Position numbers and translations under genes: made by a program. The notes below the pieces were generated by a model that was given only the letters and a program-made list of their open reading frames with translations, had not been told where the DNA came from and did no database searches. Below, piece after piece: positions 10,156 to 20,235 of a stretch of DNA of 64,000 nt. This DNA is from Gerris lacustris. Lineage: Eukaryota > Arthropoda > Insecta > Hemiptera > Gerridae. The stretch lies in the NCBI GenBank assembly GCA_951217055.1, contig OX578280.1, forward strand, positions 14,857,394 to 14,921,393. The letters run 5' to 3'. Position 1 is the first letter of the stretch. Each line of letters begins with the position of its first letter.

Positions 10156-13100
10156 TTAGATCCACCAGCTCCAACTCCGCCTGCAACAACAAAGTACGTC
10201 TTGATTTCTAGGCCTTAACAAATAGGGTGAACGTTCACCGTCCATCCCTTCCTCGGGATCCTCTTCCTCGGTCCCCACCGGCTCCCAGGTTCGGTCACGG
10301 GGGTCGTCCGGGACTGCAGGTGAGTCCTCCCACTCGGACAGCGGTTCCGGTCTCCCTAACGAAGACGCAGGGGAATCTTCAACAGCGATGGGAGAACGAA
10401 TTCCATTTCCTAAGCTAGGGCGCCCTTCAAGCTGCTCCTCCTCTTCGTCCTCAGAAGTGCCCCCCCAGGGGTCCATACTCTCATCAGGCCGATTGGGCAC
10501 ACCGACGACCCGAGGGGTCCCCTGATTACATGGTTTCTCCACCCGAACTGGTGCCCCCGCTGTACATCTTTTCAGTCGGTTTACATGTACCACTCGACTC
10601 CTTCCTGGGGGTAGGTCTAGCTTATAATTTAGTCCGGTAAGCTTCTCTATAACTTGGTAAGGACCAGTCCATGGCCGTCTAAACTTCTTGGCGTGACCTT
10701 CCCTGACACTAGGATCATGCAAATACACCCATTCGCCGGGAGCAAACTCGCGGTTGATTGCCGTTTGGTTATAACGCCGGGCATTTTGCTCATGGGCCTT
10801 CCTGGTCGCTTGTCTGGCAGCCTCATGGGCTATCCGCAGTCTACGCGTTAGCTCCGTATGGTACTCCGAAAGAGCATCGTCCGCCGTAGCTCTAACTTCC
10901 CGCTGAACTTCCAGATTGACGTCAAACGGAGTGGTCACCTCCCTGCCAAAAACTAGATAATTTGGAGAGTGACCCGTGGCAGAGTGTGTTACATTATTAT
11001 AGGCCATTAGAGCGAGATTCAACCAACGATCCCAATTACGCCCATCGCGGTGTACGTAATGTGACAGGATATCCACCAAGGTACGATGGAACCTCTCTAT
11101 GGCGCCATTGGACTGGGGGTGGTACGGAGTAGTCTGAATCTTGCGAACCCCTAGGGTGCGGCACACTTGTTTCATAGTCTCAGAAACGAAGTTGCGTCCC
11201 TGATCCGTCAGCACGCGGTCCGGTACTCCGTGTCTTGACACTATCCGAGCGATAAATCCGTTTGCGATCTCAGTGGCTGTCTGCGTTTTTAGGGGGACCG
11301 CCTCTGCGTAGCGACTAAAATGATCGATCATCGTCAAAATGTACCGATGTCCATGTCCCGTTTGTGGTAACGGTCCCACTATATCCATTGAGACGAGTTC
11401 AAATGGTTTCTGCGGAAAAACAGGTTGTCCCAGTTCCGCCTTAGGCTGATAAGGTGTCTTTCTTAGTGCACACTTCCTACAATTCCTTACATACTCCTTC
11501 ACTTCATCGCTCATTCCGGGCCAGTAGTAATTTCGTCGTATCAGATCGAGTGTTCTTTCCGCGCCGGGGTGTCCCGCGGCCGGCGCATCGTGACATCTAA
11601 TTAGAATCTTTGGGATCATTTCTCGCGGTACTACCAGACGAGCCTCCTCCGGTTTTCCTTTGAAGAGTACACCACTGGAGTCCCTAAATGTTCCCAACGC
11701 AAATTTCCTTTCGGTATCCTGGCAACCGGGATCCCTCATCTGTTCCGCCCGCACCTTATCGTTCGTCCAATCCGTTATTGGCGCCAACTCGTGGACGGGA
11801 GGGCTTCTGCTAAGTGCATCAGCGTTGCAATGCTTTTTTCCTTCCCTGTGAACGACCGTGTAGTTAAACTCTGCTAACCGGAGTGCCCAGCGTGTTAGTC
11901 GCGAGGAGGGATCCTTTAAACTCAACATCCAACTAAGTGCACGGTGATCCGTGACAATCGTGAACCGTCTTCCGTAGAGATAACAACGAAACACCTTGGT
12001 GGCCCACACCACAGCCAAAAGTTCCCTCTCCGTAGTACTATAATTTCGCTCAGCTGCGTTTAGTTGCCTACTTGCATAGCAAATCGGTCTCTCCTGTCCT
12101 TCAATGTCCTGGGACAGAACAGCCCCCAGGGCCACTCCAGACGCATCGGTTGCTAAGATGAAGGGATGGTGAAAGTCGGGATAGGCCAAAACTAAGTCGG
12201 CGCAAAGCATCTGCTTGGTGGTTTCAAACGCCTTTTGACATTTCTCGTCCCAGACAAATGGTGCCCTTTCGCTGGTCAACTGAGTCAGCGGCCTTACCAA
12301 CTCCGAGTAGTGTGGTATGAATCTTCGGTAGTACCCTGCTAGGCCGATGTAGGCACGCACCTCCTTTCGTGAGGCAGGCACCGGGTAATCTCGAACGGCT
12401 TGGACCTTCCCCGGATCAGGGCGCACCCCCTGGGAGCTGATAATATGTCCAAGATAGTTCACCTCTCCGGCAGCGAAGGTGCACTTCTCTAGTCTCACCT
12501 TTAAATTTGCTAGACGGAAGCGGTCGAGCAATCGTGCAATGCGCGCACAGTGTTCCGCGAACGTATTACTGTGTACTATTACATCGTCCAGATATACGTA
12601 TGCTTCCGTCCCTTTTAGGTCCATCAGCAGTGTGTCCATCATGCGTTGGAACGTAGCCGGCGCGCCGGTCAAACCGAACGCCATACGCTTGTATTCGTAG
12701 TGCCCCGTCGGGGTGCTAAATGCCGTTTTACATTGGTCTTCCTTCGCTATCCCAATTTGGTGGTAACCACTAGCTAGGTCCAGGGTAGTGAACCAACGAC
12801 TTCCCCCTAACCCTTCTAGTGTCTCTTGTATGAGTGGTAACGGGTACACATCTTGACGGGTCGCCGAGTTTAGTTCTCGGAAGTCGGTGCAGAATCGGAA
12901 TTTCGGGGTGCCATCAGGGCTTTTCTTTGGTACAAGGATTACCGGAGCTGACCAAGGGGAATCCGAAGGGGTTATCACACCTTGCTCCAGCATATCTTGG
13001 ATTTGTTTATCCATCTCCTCTCGTTGATGGAAGGGCACCCGGTAAGGGCGCTTCACTATTGGTCTCGTATCTCCGGTATCAATCCGATGTTCCACTCGAG

Positions 13101-14307
13101 AGGTGCACCCCAGTCTACCTTGATTCCCTTCCATAAAGGTGTCCTTGTAGTTCTGTAGAATACTTGTCATTTCATCCCGTTCGGTTCGATTCAAATGTTC
13201 CAGTTTCCGCTTGACTATCTCCTCGAAGTCTTCCGTTTCGGTCTCCTTCCCTTGGTCCACTAAACCCACACAAGTGTCCATTTCTGGATTTTCCAGGTAC
13301 GGGGTGATCTCTGCCAATCGCTGGCCCCTCAATATTCGAATTTCCTGCCCAGACAAGTTCACCACCTTAATCCACAACCGGCCTTCACTAGGTTGCCCTA
13401 CCGTCCTGGCCACCCTTAGTCCGGAATTGAACGACACTGGTTCGAGCAAAACAGGCTCCCTTGACTCCTTGTCTGTGTGGCTCACCGATAGGATGGCTTC
13501 ATACCATGGTTGTATCGTGGTCGTGCAGCGGGCTCGCGCCCAGTGGATCCGCTCCTTTTCTCCGTTGGTGACATCGGGCTCTGGCCCGTCCTTGGGAGTC
13601 GTTCTCTTCTCTACCACCTGAGATGCCTCCGCCTTATTCACTCCAGAAGGAACTGTCTCGCGTCGCTCACATCCTAACCTCGCTTTTCCTGGCCTCGGTA
13701 GCTTTCTCTCGACCGGTGCTCCCTTAGTCTTATGGACAAGTCCTACGCTTTCCTTATCCGTAACGGCGGCTGTCTGGCACGAGTTTTGACCTAGTACCTG
13801 TGCATAGGTTCTTGGTTTGTCACCCATTTCGGCGGGCACCTCCCCTTCCCGTCCCTGTTGTCGCGGCATTCCGCTCACCTCGCCTTCCTGGCCTTTGTTC
13901 GGCCGATTCCGATGAAAACATGTCGCATTAATCACACTGACGGTCGGATCGTCGGCCCCTCCCGACCCACTAAGCATTTTTCCGGCCGCAACGTCCACGG
14001 TTGCGCCCATCTTACGCATAACATCACGTCCTAAAATGCCATCTTGTTGTAACCTCAACTCTGCAATCCAGAAATCGTGCTCCCCCACATAGCCGTCTGT
14101 CGTCCTAACGCTTAACCGTTGTTTGCCTCGAATGGGTAGCCGAGACCCGGTAACTCCGCGAGCATCCACGGTCTCCAACTCCACGGGCACTCCTTCTACG
14201 GCCTTGGCTAGTATCGATATTCCCGCCCCAGTGTCTACTAAAAGTACCTTCCGGGCGCCTGACAATCTTAGCGGGACAGAGATAGTTCCATCACATCCTA
14301 CCGCCAC
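10156..14307 (-). CDS. pol: Pol: protease, reverse transcriptase, RNase H, integrase
   Basis: 1383 residues counted from a GTG at 14307, but the frame is open back to about 14430, so it is probably made as a Gag-Pol frameshift product. Domains in order: aspartic protease with LLVDTGAG (D25) and ILGRD near 91; RT with YLDD at 572-575; RNase H with ATDASG (D721) and TERELLAV; integrase with an HHCC zinc region starting near H906 and a catalytic D975, D1035, E1071 triad (35 residues between the last two). A C-terminal WTGPYQVIEKL module precedes an acidic, proline-rich tail. All key residues are present. The frame ends just upstream of env. It makes and inserts the DNA copy of the element. Confidence 0.95.
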   Translation of the reverse strand: MAVGCDGTISVPLRLSGARKVLLVDTGAGISILAKAVEGVPVELETVDARGVTGSRLPIRGKQRLSVRTTDGYVGEHDFWIAELRLQQDGILGRDVMRKMGATVDVAAGKMLSGSGGADDPTVSVINATCFHRNRPNKGQEGEVSGMPRQQGREGEVPAEMGDKPRTYAQVLGQNSCQTAAVTDKESVGLVHKTKGAPVERKLPRPGKARLGCERRETVPSGVNKAEASQVVEKRTTPKDGPEPDVTNGEKERIHWARARCTTTIQPWYEAILSVSHTDKESREPVLLEPVSFNSGLRVARTVGQPSEGRLWIKVVNLSGQEIRILRGQRLAEITPYLENPEMDTCVGLVDQGKETETEDFEEIVKRKLEHLNRTERDEMTSILQNYKDTFMEGNQGRLGCTSRVEHRIDTGDTRPIVKRPYRVPFHQREEMDKQIQDMLEQGVITPSDSPWSAPVILVPKKSPDGTPKFRFCTDFRELNSATRQDVYPLPLIQETLEGLGGSRWFTTLDLASGYHQIGIAKEDQCKTAFSTPTGHYEYKRMAFGLTGAPATFQRMMDTLLMDLKGTEAYVYLDDVIVHSNTFAEHCARIARLLDRFRLANLKVRLEKCTFAAGEVNYLGHIISSQGVRPDPGKVQAVRDYPVPASRKEVRAYIGLAGYYRRFIPHYSELVRPLTQLTSERAPFVWDEKCQKAFETTKQMLCADLVLAYPDFHHPFILATDASGVALGAVLSQDIEGQERPICYASRQLNAAERNYSTTERELLAVVWATKVFRCYLYGRRFTIVTDHRALSWMLSLKDPSSRLTRWALRLAEFNYTVVHREGKKHCNADALSRSPPVHELAPITDWTNDKVRAEQMRDPGCQDTERKFALGTFRDSSGVLFKGKPEEARLVVPREMIPKILIRCHDAPAAGHPGAERTLDLIRRNYYWPGMSDEVKEYVRNCRKCALRKTPYQPKAELGQPVFPQKPFELVSMDIVGPLPQTGHGHRYILTMIDHFSRYAEAVPLKTQTATEIANGFIARIVSRHGVPDRVLTDQGRNFVSETMKQVCRTLGVRKIQTTPYHPQSNGAIERFHRTLVDILSHYVHRDGRNWDRWLNLALMAYNNVTHSATGHSPNYLVFGREVTTPFDVNLEVQREVRATADDALSEYHTELTRRLRIAHEAARQATRKAHEQNARRYNQTAINREFAPGEWVYLHDPSVREGHAKKFRRPWTGPYQVIEKLTGLNYKLDLPPGRSRVVHVNRLKRCTAGAPVRVEKPCNQGTPRVVGVPNRPDESMDPWGGTSEDEEEEQLEGRPSLGNGIRSPIAVEDSPASSLGRPEPLSEWEDSPAVPDDPRDRTWEPVGTEEEDPEEGMDGERSPYLLRPRNQDVLCCCRRSWSWWI
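10181..10192 (-). other. candidate splice acceptor for env mRNA
   Basis: Minus-strand CTTTGTTGTTGCAG is pyrimidine-rich with a terminal AG at 10182-10181. The exon would begin at 10180, a few codons upstream of the conserved part of Env and inside the open env frame. Its phase fits the donor near 15593. Confidence 0.5.
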
Positions 14308-14333
14308 GTTAGTAATTGTTTCTGTGCCCCCTC

Positions 14334-15617
14334 CTACTGTTGATCCTGCCCGGGGGCCTTGGCCGGATCGTCTGCGTTTGGGTATTTCGGTGGGGGCTCT
14401 ATTGCCCGCACACGCGGAACTTGGTTGTTCCTAGGACAACCCCGGGCCCAGTGATCCGTGGCTCCGCAGATGTAACAGGCAGAGCCGGTTCTTCCTTGCC
14501 CACCAAGAGATGCGTTTGATCGCACCACTCGGCATTGACGAGCCATATGCCCCCTCTGACCGCACCGGAAACAATTCCCCTTGAATGGTTCGGGAGGGGT
14601 AACCTTAGTCCGTTGACCTTGATACTCCGCCCCTCTTCCCATTCGCGAAACTTCGAATACCGGCTCAGAGGAGCCACCAGACGTCGACTGACCCGAGTGC
14701 ACTTGCTCGACCAAAATGGCGCGCTTCAGGGCCGTTTTCATGTCCGTGGGCGGTTGGTAGGCTAGCTGCTTCCCAGGCTCTCCCCTTAAGCCGTTGATGA
14801 ATGCCGCCAACACAGTTTGTTCCAGTTGATTACGAGCCCACTCGGTCTCCAATGCACCCTTTAAGGGCCGTAAGCTCTTTTGGCCTGTAGCCGCACATCG
14901 TGCGGCGAACTCCCTAACGTTCTCCTCGCGCCCCTGTTTAATGGCGTGCAAAGCTCGCGCGTAATATTCCGGCTCATGCACGTCCCCGAATCTTTCTATC
15001 AGTACCCTCTTATAATCCTCAAACCCGACTTGGGCCCTCGCGAGATCAGGATGTCGCGCTACGAACTGGGCGGCGGGTCCAGTAAGTTTCATCTCACAAA
15101 CCACCATTAAGTCCTCTTCGCTCCAGTGTCCGCATCTCCCCACTCTCTCTAACTTCGCTAAGAAATCTCTGACCGTTAGTTCTTCTTTCTCTTCCCCCGA
15201 CCAGGGCCGCACCAAATTCTGCAACGTCATATCCCGCTTGACCTTTGTGCCCGCCGAGGCCGGGACGACCATTCCTGATCCACCTCTCCCACTCACACCC
15301 GGCAGGTCAGTTTCGGGGTTAACTTGATCAGGGCTTAAAGCGCGTCGCCTTGCCCGCCTCTTATTCTCTTCTTCTCTTTGTTCCAACTCCAGGTTCGCTT
15401 GCCTCCGAAGCTCCACCTCTTCCCGCAAACGTTCCAGCTCCTGCAGCTTTTCCTGGTATTCCAGACGTGACTCCATCTCCTTCCGCTTTTCGGCCGCCGC
15501 GGAGGCTTCAAGTTCTTGAATCCTTTTGCGATTCTCTTTATCGCGACTCTCAAAAGCCTGGTTGGCTAGGAGCAGCTCCTCAAGCCTCTCACCGAGTTCC
15601 TCTTCCCGTTCTCCCAT
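14334..15617 (-). CDS. gag: Gag: coiled coil, capsid-like region, two zinc knuckles
   Basis: 427 residues from ATG at 15617-15615, the first ATG after the primer-binding site. Residues 1-100 are very rich in E, R, K and L in heptad style, a likely coiled coil. Residues of about 135-290 look like a retrotransposon capsid (LVRPWSG, DFLAKLERV, FVARHPDLA, YKRVLIERFGD). Two CCHC knuckles lie at 349-362 (CFRCGQRGHMARQC) and 381-394 (CYICGATDHWARGC), the usual RNA-binding nucleocapsid. It forms the particle and packages the RNA. The last 97 nt overlap the pol frame. The frame is intact. Confidence 0.93.
   Translation of the reverse strand: MGEREEELGERLEELLLANQAFESRDKENRKRIQELEASAAAEKRKEMESRLEYQEKLQELERLREEVELRRQANLELEQREEENKRRARRRALSPDQVNPETDLPGVSGRGGSGMVVPASAGTKVKRDMTLQNLVRPWSGEEKEELTVRDFLAKLERVGRCGHWSEEDLMVVCEMKLTGPAAQFVARHPDLARAQVGFEDYKRVLIERFGDVHEPEYYARALHAIKQGREENVREFAARCAATGQKSLRPLKGALETEWARNQLEQTVLAAFINGLRGEPGKQLAYQPPTDMKTALKRAILVEQVHSGQSTSGGSSEPVFEVSRMGRGAEYQGQRTKVTPPEPFKGNCFRCGQRGHMARQCRVVRSNASLGGQGRTGSACYICGATDHWARGCPRNNQVPRVRAIEPPPKYPNADDPAKAPGQDQQ
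14342..14382 (-). promoter_or_regulatory. candidate -1 ribosomal frameshift site (gag to pol)
   Basis: On the minus strand CCCAAAC (14382-14376) is set in the gag frame as C CCA AAC, the standard X XXY YYZ pattern. Six bases later GATCC (14369-14365) can pair with GGATC (14346-14342). The gag stop is at 14336-14334 and the pol frame opens at about 14430, so a -1 shift here would join the two frames. The loop is GC-rich and may fold further. Confidence 0.65.
15586..15593 (-). other. candidate splice donor inside gag codon 9
   Basis: Minus-strand G/GTGAGAG, with the cut after 15593. One base of the codon is left upstream, which is the phase needed by the env acceptor at 10181/10180. Such a splice would give env a start codon from gag. 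Confidence 0.45.
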
Positions 15618-15645
15618 GACCCTAGTAATCTAGTAGTTACGTTTG

Positions 15646-15663
15646 ACCCCACACCTGACACCA
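15646..15663 (-). other. primer-binding site, tRNA-Leu type
   Basis: Two bases inside the 5' LTR the minus strand reads TGGTGTCAGGTGTGGGGT. Its complement, ending CCTGACACCA, fits the 3' end of a tRNA-Leu whose acceptor begins GTCAGG. The tRNA match is from memory and needs a check against host tRNAs. Confidence 0.7.
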
Positions 15664-15665
15664 AT

Positions 15666-16533
15666 TGTAAGGGTCAGGGATCCAGTAAAAGAAATAACCA
15701 CTTAATCACTTTAAGAATATAATTCACTATAATAGCAACTAATCGTACATATAAGACATTCAAATAAAGAAAAGAATCATCTACGTATAAGTATAACAAA
15801 GACAAAAAAAAAGAAATAAGGCCCCCGAAACTACGGGTCCCTATGATAGAAAATTATACTCCAAAACAAAAATAAGATAGAATTAAGTTCTTGGTTCCAC
15901 CGTCGTAGGATATAAAAATACAAGGAAACAAAACATAAATCATTGAACTAATATATAAACGAACATTGCGTCCACAAAACAGTGCTTAAGGCACTCTAAG
16001 TTTTACTGGATAATACATTCATACAAAAAGAAAAATAGAGGCTTAACAGCATAACTTTATACTCAACTCCATTGGAAACACAAAAAAAAAGGAAAATAAA
16101 ATTAAGTTAAAAAATTAATAAAGTTAATTTACACATTAAGATTTTTAACAGAAAGAGCTAATACAAAAACAGTCTTTGTTTAGATTAAAAAAAAGGAAAC
16201 TACTGGGCCCAGGGGCTATGGTTGGGACTCACCGCTCAACACGTTCCAGACACACCAACACGTAATCCACATCTTTGAGTACCGAGCACTGTCCACTCCT
16301 TACTCTACCATGCCACAAGCTCGACTGCCTGCCTCCGCTCCCTCTCTCCCGGCCCGGGCCGCGGTTGCATTCCCACGGCCGGGGCCCGAGAGAAAAAGCT
16401 GACAAAGCAGTCTGCCCGGCCGGCCATCTTCGTCTCCCACTCACTCTCGCACATTCCTCATACTCTCACTCAAACACTCACTCACACTCACTCAGTCACT
16501 CTCCCAACCTTAGCCCCAGTCCCCAGCCTTACA
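15666..16533 (-). repeat. 5' LTR of the retroelement (868 bp)
   Basis: Same length and, by eye, the same sequence as 7422-8289, bounded by TGTAAGG and CCTTACA. It carries the promoter for the element in minus orientation. Confidence 0.95.
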
Positions 16534-16537
16534 AATT
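16534..16537. repeat. right target-site duplication (AATT)
   Basis: Matches AATT at 7418-7421 on the other side of the element. Confidence 0.85.
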
Positions 16538-16539
16538 TA

Positions 16540-17273
16540 TACTTAAAAAGTGATATTATATATTTCATTTTCTATTTTAAAATCCGGTTTACTTCCATCA
16601 ATATCAAAGAAACTACATATATTTATCGCGGGAGAACGACTTATATGGTTATATATTCGTATTTAATATTTAATTATATATTTGGACTATCTCTATAAAT
16701 GCTATATCTAGCTGATAGCTTACAATATTTAGCTACAATATTATATTATATTATTATTATATTATTACAATATTAATATTACTACAATATTAAATATATT
16801 ATTATTAATGCACAATATTAATTGTAGCTATCTGCTATCTAGCTCTATAAATGACTATCTCTATAAATGCTTTCATAAAAAAAAAGCAATACCACAACTT
16901 TTAATGCAGTCAATGAGACCTTTAAATCGACCCCTCATGCATTAGAAGCAGACAAATTTTACTTTTTATAAATGGCAGGGAGGGGAGTGAAATTTTAGTC
17001 TCGACATTTTTATGCGAAAAAGAAATTTGGAGTAGTATCTAAAAGAAATGATAAAAAAATCCTTTTTTCTTGGATTGTCGAAATTTGGACCGGTTTCCTC
17101 TTGTACGATTTTAAGAAATTGTACTTTCTGGGTACAGGGTACATTTTGAACAAAAACAATACTATAAATCTTCATTTAAGAACAAGCAGGAGATTTTATA
17201 AAGAGTGATTTTTCTTCGAAAATTATTTTTTTGGAATTTACACGTATAGGCAACTCCATCAGTGGACATAGTG

Positions 17274-17344
<71 letters not shown>

Positions 17345-18070
17345 CATGTTGTTAGCGTTAGTGGTGTATGCTTTATAAAGTATATACGTATAATACTAAG
17401 TGATATTTATGTTTTTTATTTATTTAAAATTTTATTAATTCTTATTAGATTTATTTATTTCATCTATTTTACTCAACTAAAATAAGTTATTTTGATTTTC
17501 TGCATGAAAATGGTCCCAAAAAATAAAATAATAAGCAAAAGAAAAAGAGAAATATGTATATGTATACTTTTTTGCTTTTATGTGTACGTATATATATAAG
17601 GTGTATTTATGTATGTGCATGAATATGTATGTGAGTGTGGGTGTATAAAAATATAGGGGGCATATTACATATATTGTTATTTAGTACTATAAAAATAATT
17701 TTTTTATTTAGTTATTAAATTAAAATATTATATATATTTTTTTAAATGTTTTTAGCTTGTAATGGTTAAAGGAAATTGTTATTTATTTATTGTATTTATT
17801 TATTTTGTATTTAAAAAATGTTTGTTGCATTATTTTTCCATCTAATTTGTGTTAAATGTGTAATAGCTTTGTTTAACTTAGTTAAAAAAAAGAGAAAATT
17901 TGTACATATGTATTAATTAACATCAAATTAATTTCAATATCAGAAATTAACATCATTTTATATCAACATAAATGATTATTATCTAATACCTCAATGTGTC
18001 ACGCCAATGAGCAACTCTATAGCGACGGTCAAAGACCATGTTAGCATTGTGTCAAGTCGAAACTCTTTTG
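16540..18070. other. very AT-rich sequence with (AT)n tract
   Basis: No gene is seen. There are TA- and ATT-rich clusters near 16670-16850 and a long (AT)n run at 17279-17341. The frames that cross the AT run are artefacts of low complexity. Confidence 0.6.
17279..17341. repeat. (AT)n microsatellite
   Basis: About 30 uninterrupted AT units. Confidence 0.97.
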
Positions 18071-18072
18071 AA

Positions 18073-18148
18073 CATGTGAAATTTACACTCACACTATTAT
18101 TATAAATTCAATTGCAGTAAAATAATTGTACTAATACAATGTGTATAT

Positions 18149-18212
<64 letters not shown>

Positions 18213-18268
18213 AATATATATATATATGCAATTGAATTTATAATAATAGTGAGTGTAAATTTCACATG
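18073..18268. repeat. inverted repeat around an (AT)n tract
   Basis: The left arm 18073-18116 and right arm 18227-18268 are reverse complements over about 42 bp apart from a 2-bp indel (GTGAAATTTACACTCA...TGAGTGTAAATTTCAC). The 110-bp loop is mainly AT repeats (18142-18206 and beyond). The whole could fold as a long hairpin. It may be a small MITE whose centre has expanded. Confidence 0.8.
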
Positions 18269-18269
18269 A

Positions 18270-20230
18270 CATAAGAAAACCAAAACTCTTTTGTAGTGGC
18301 AAGCTAAAAAATAATATTTCACGCAGCTAATATTTTTGAAGTTAAACAATTATTATGCTAATTTTAGTTAAAAAAAAAGAGAAGTTATTGTTATAGTGAG
18401 AAAGCCATAAGCCAAACTTTTTAGAAAGATAGATGAATTTTTGTGTCAAAATGGGAATTAATTTTAAAGTTTTTCTACGAAGAATGAATTATAGAAAAGA
18501 AAGATATAATAAAAAAAAAAAAAAAAAATGACAGAAAGACGCAGGGAAAATAATAAATCATACATAAAATTAGTCAAAGACAAGTATATCGAAATATATA
18601 TTTTAAATAATATATTTAAAAATCCATAGTAAAATTTCTACCGAATAAAAGAATCGTGATACCAATTATAAAGATTGGAATCAGATTTATTCAAAGTGAT
18701 CGAATAAATTACTCTAGAGAAATGAAGCTGGGAGAATGCATATAATAAGGAATTCCTTAAAGCTTTTGAAAGAAAAAAAAAAGAAAAAAATAGAAGTGAA
18801 GCTAGCAGAATGTTTGAAGTTGTGTTAGAAAGCTGTGTTTGAGGGTCAGGGTGAAAGGAAAGGCAGGAAGGGAATCTGTACACGGCAAGGGAATGACTGC
18901 ATTCACGATTATAACCTAAAACTAGATGGCCACGATCTTATATACTTGGCTCCCAAACATTTCTAAACCTCTTTACTCTCAAACTATGTATAGTTGAGAC
19001 GTAGACAAACAAACAGCTTATAATATAATGATCATACATTTATATGCAACGTATAAGGTGTTGAAGGTAAATGTTAAAGGTATAAAGATGATGGGATAAT
19101 TGAATTCATACGCTTAAAAAAAACCGTGATCACGTTCAACGTTTACTTTCACTTCTAGTTAATGTGTATATACAACTCCTGTCAGCGATAAGCCAAATAA
19201 AGCTCGTGAAGATAAATAATGTCAATGCTTTTAACTTATCAAACGAATATATAATGTTATATCTTATATACGTTAGCGCTTTGGTTCATAGGTCTAAATT
19301 GTTCGGAAGAAACCACGTCAATGCTTTTGTAAAGCCCAATGTTTCGAATCTATTTCAGAGATTATTCTTTAAGGGTCCTACACATTATAAAGTCACTGGT
19401 ACGCAGAATAAGCCAAAATTGATAGTATACATACACACTAAACGCTAAGGCATACTATTTGTCGTCGAAGCAATTCAAATTTCCTACCAAACCTGAGTGT
19501 GAGTAAAGGAAGAAGGAAGAGGGGGTAGATTCGCGCATGTGCATTGTGTAAACCGGAGCACTACCGCGGACGCCTGACATCCACACTTTAAGTATTGCTT
19601 CAAGTTAGACTGAAAACGTATAAAAAAAAGTCAGACATGTTCATATGGTCTGCCATACACAGGTCTGCAAAAATACCCAGATCTATCCGTCAACCGTGAA
19701 ATGTTTAAGTGGTGGGGGGGGGGGGCTAAAGGAGGAACTCATAATCAGAACATAAACAACAGAATAACTATCAAATTGAGTTTCTATATGACTCTCACCA
19801 AAAGGTGCTCTCTTAAGTATAATACTGGGAATATAGGTTCAAAATGTTGTTATTCACAAAATATCCGATGCAGAAGATCTCATACAAATCTTTTATACGT
19901 TAAAGCGTCAGCTGTTCAATTACAAATCCGTTAAAATATAAATGAAACACTTAATTCGAGGTATGACCATTTAAAGGATGGAAGATGTAAAAAAAAAAAC
20001 AAAAAAATAGGTATTCTATTAAGCAATGTCTAGTTAATACTACAAGGCGTACTAAATTCATTGAAGTGTCTAATTAAATAGGAAAAATAAATTTAAATGT
20101 TTAAATAATAAACATACCAAGTAGACATTCTATTCAGCTATATTATATTCTATTGAACATCAATAATCTAGAGTAAAACATTATTTTATTAAGATTTGAT
20201 CGAATATCAACATTCACTATACTATACTAT
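18270..20230. other. AT-rich sequence, no supported gene
   Basis: A run of 18 A lies near 18511-18528 and a run of 14 G near 19713-19726. The frames at 18638-18883 and 19164-19448 have no recognisable domain or coding bias. No convincing exon was found. Confidence 0.45.
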
Positions 20231-20235
20231 TCATA

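Larger units (their letters stand above)
7422..16533 (-). mobile_element. complete env-bearing Ty3/Gypsy-type LTR retroelement
   Basis: A 9112-bp element on the minus strand in the order 5' LTR, primer-binding site, gag, pol, env, polypurine tract, 3' LTR. It is flanked by a 4-bp AATT duplication. The two 868-bp LTRs look identical by eye. The domain order in pol (protease, RT, RNase H, integrase) is that of Ty3/Gypsy. The env is of the insect errantivirus/baculovirus F type, so the element has the structure of an endogenous insect retrovirus. No premature stop or unexpected frameshift is seen in any of the three frames. With the matching LTRs this points to a very recent insertion. Whether it is expressed cannot be told from the sequence. 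Confidence 0.95.

Noticed and set aside
9361..14765. Plus-strand frames over the retroelement
   Set aside because: They are antisense shadows of the gag, pol and env frames with no features of their own.
19164..19448. 94-residue plus-strand gene
   Set aside because: No recognisable domain, poor start context and AT-driven composition; a chance frame is more likely.
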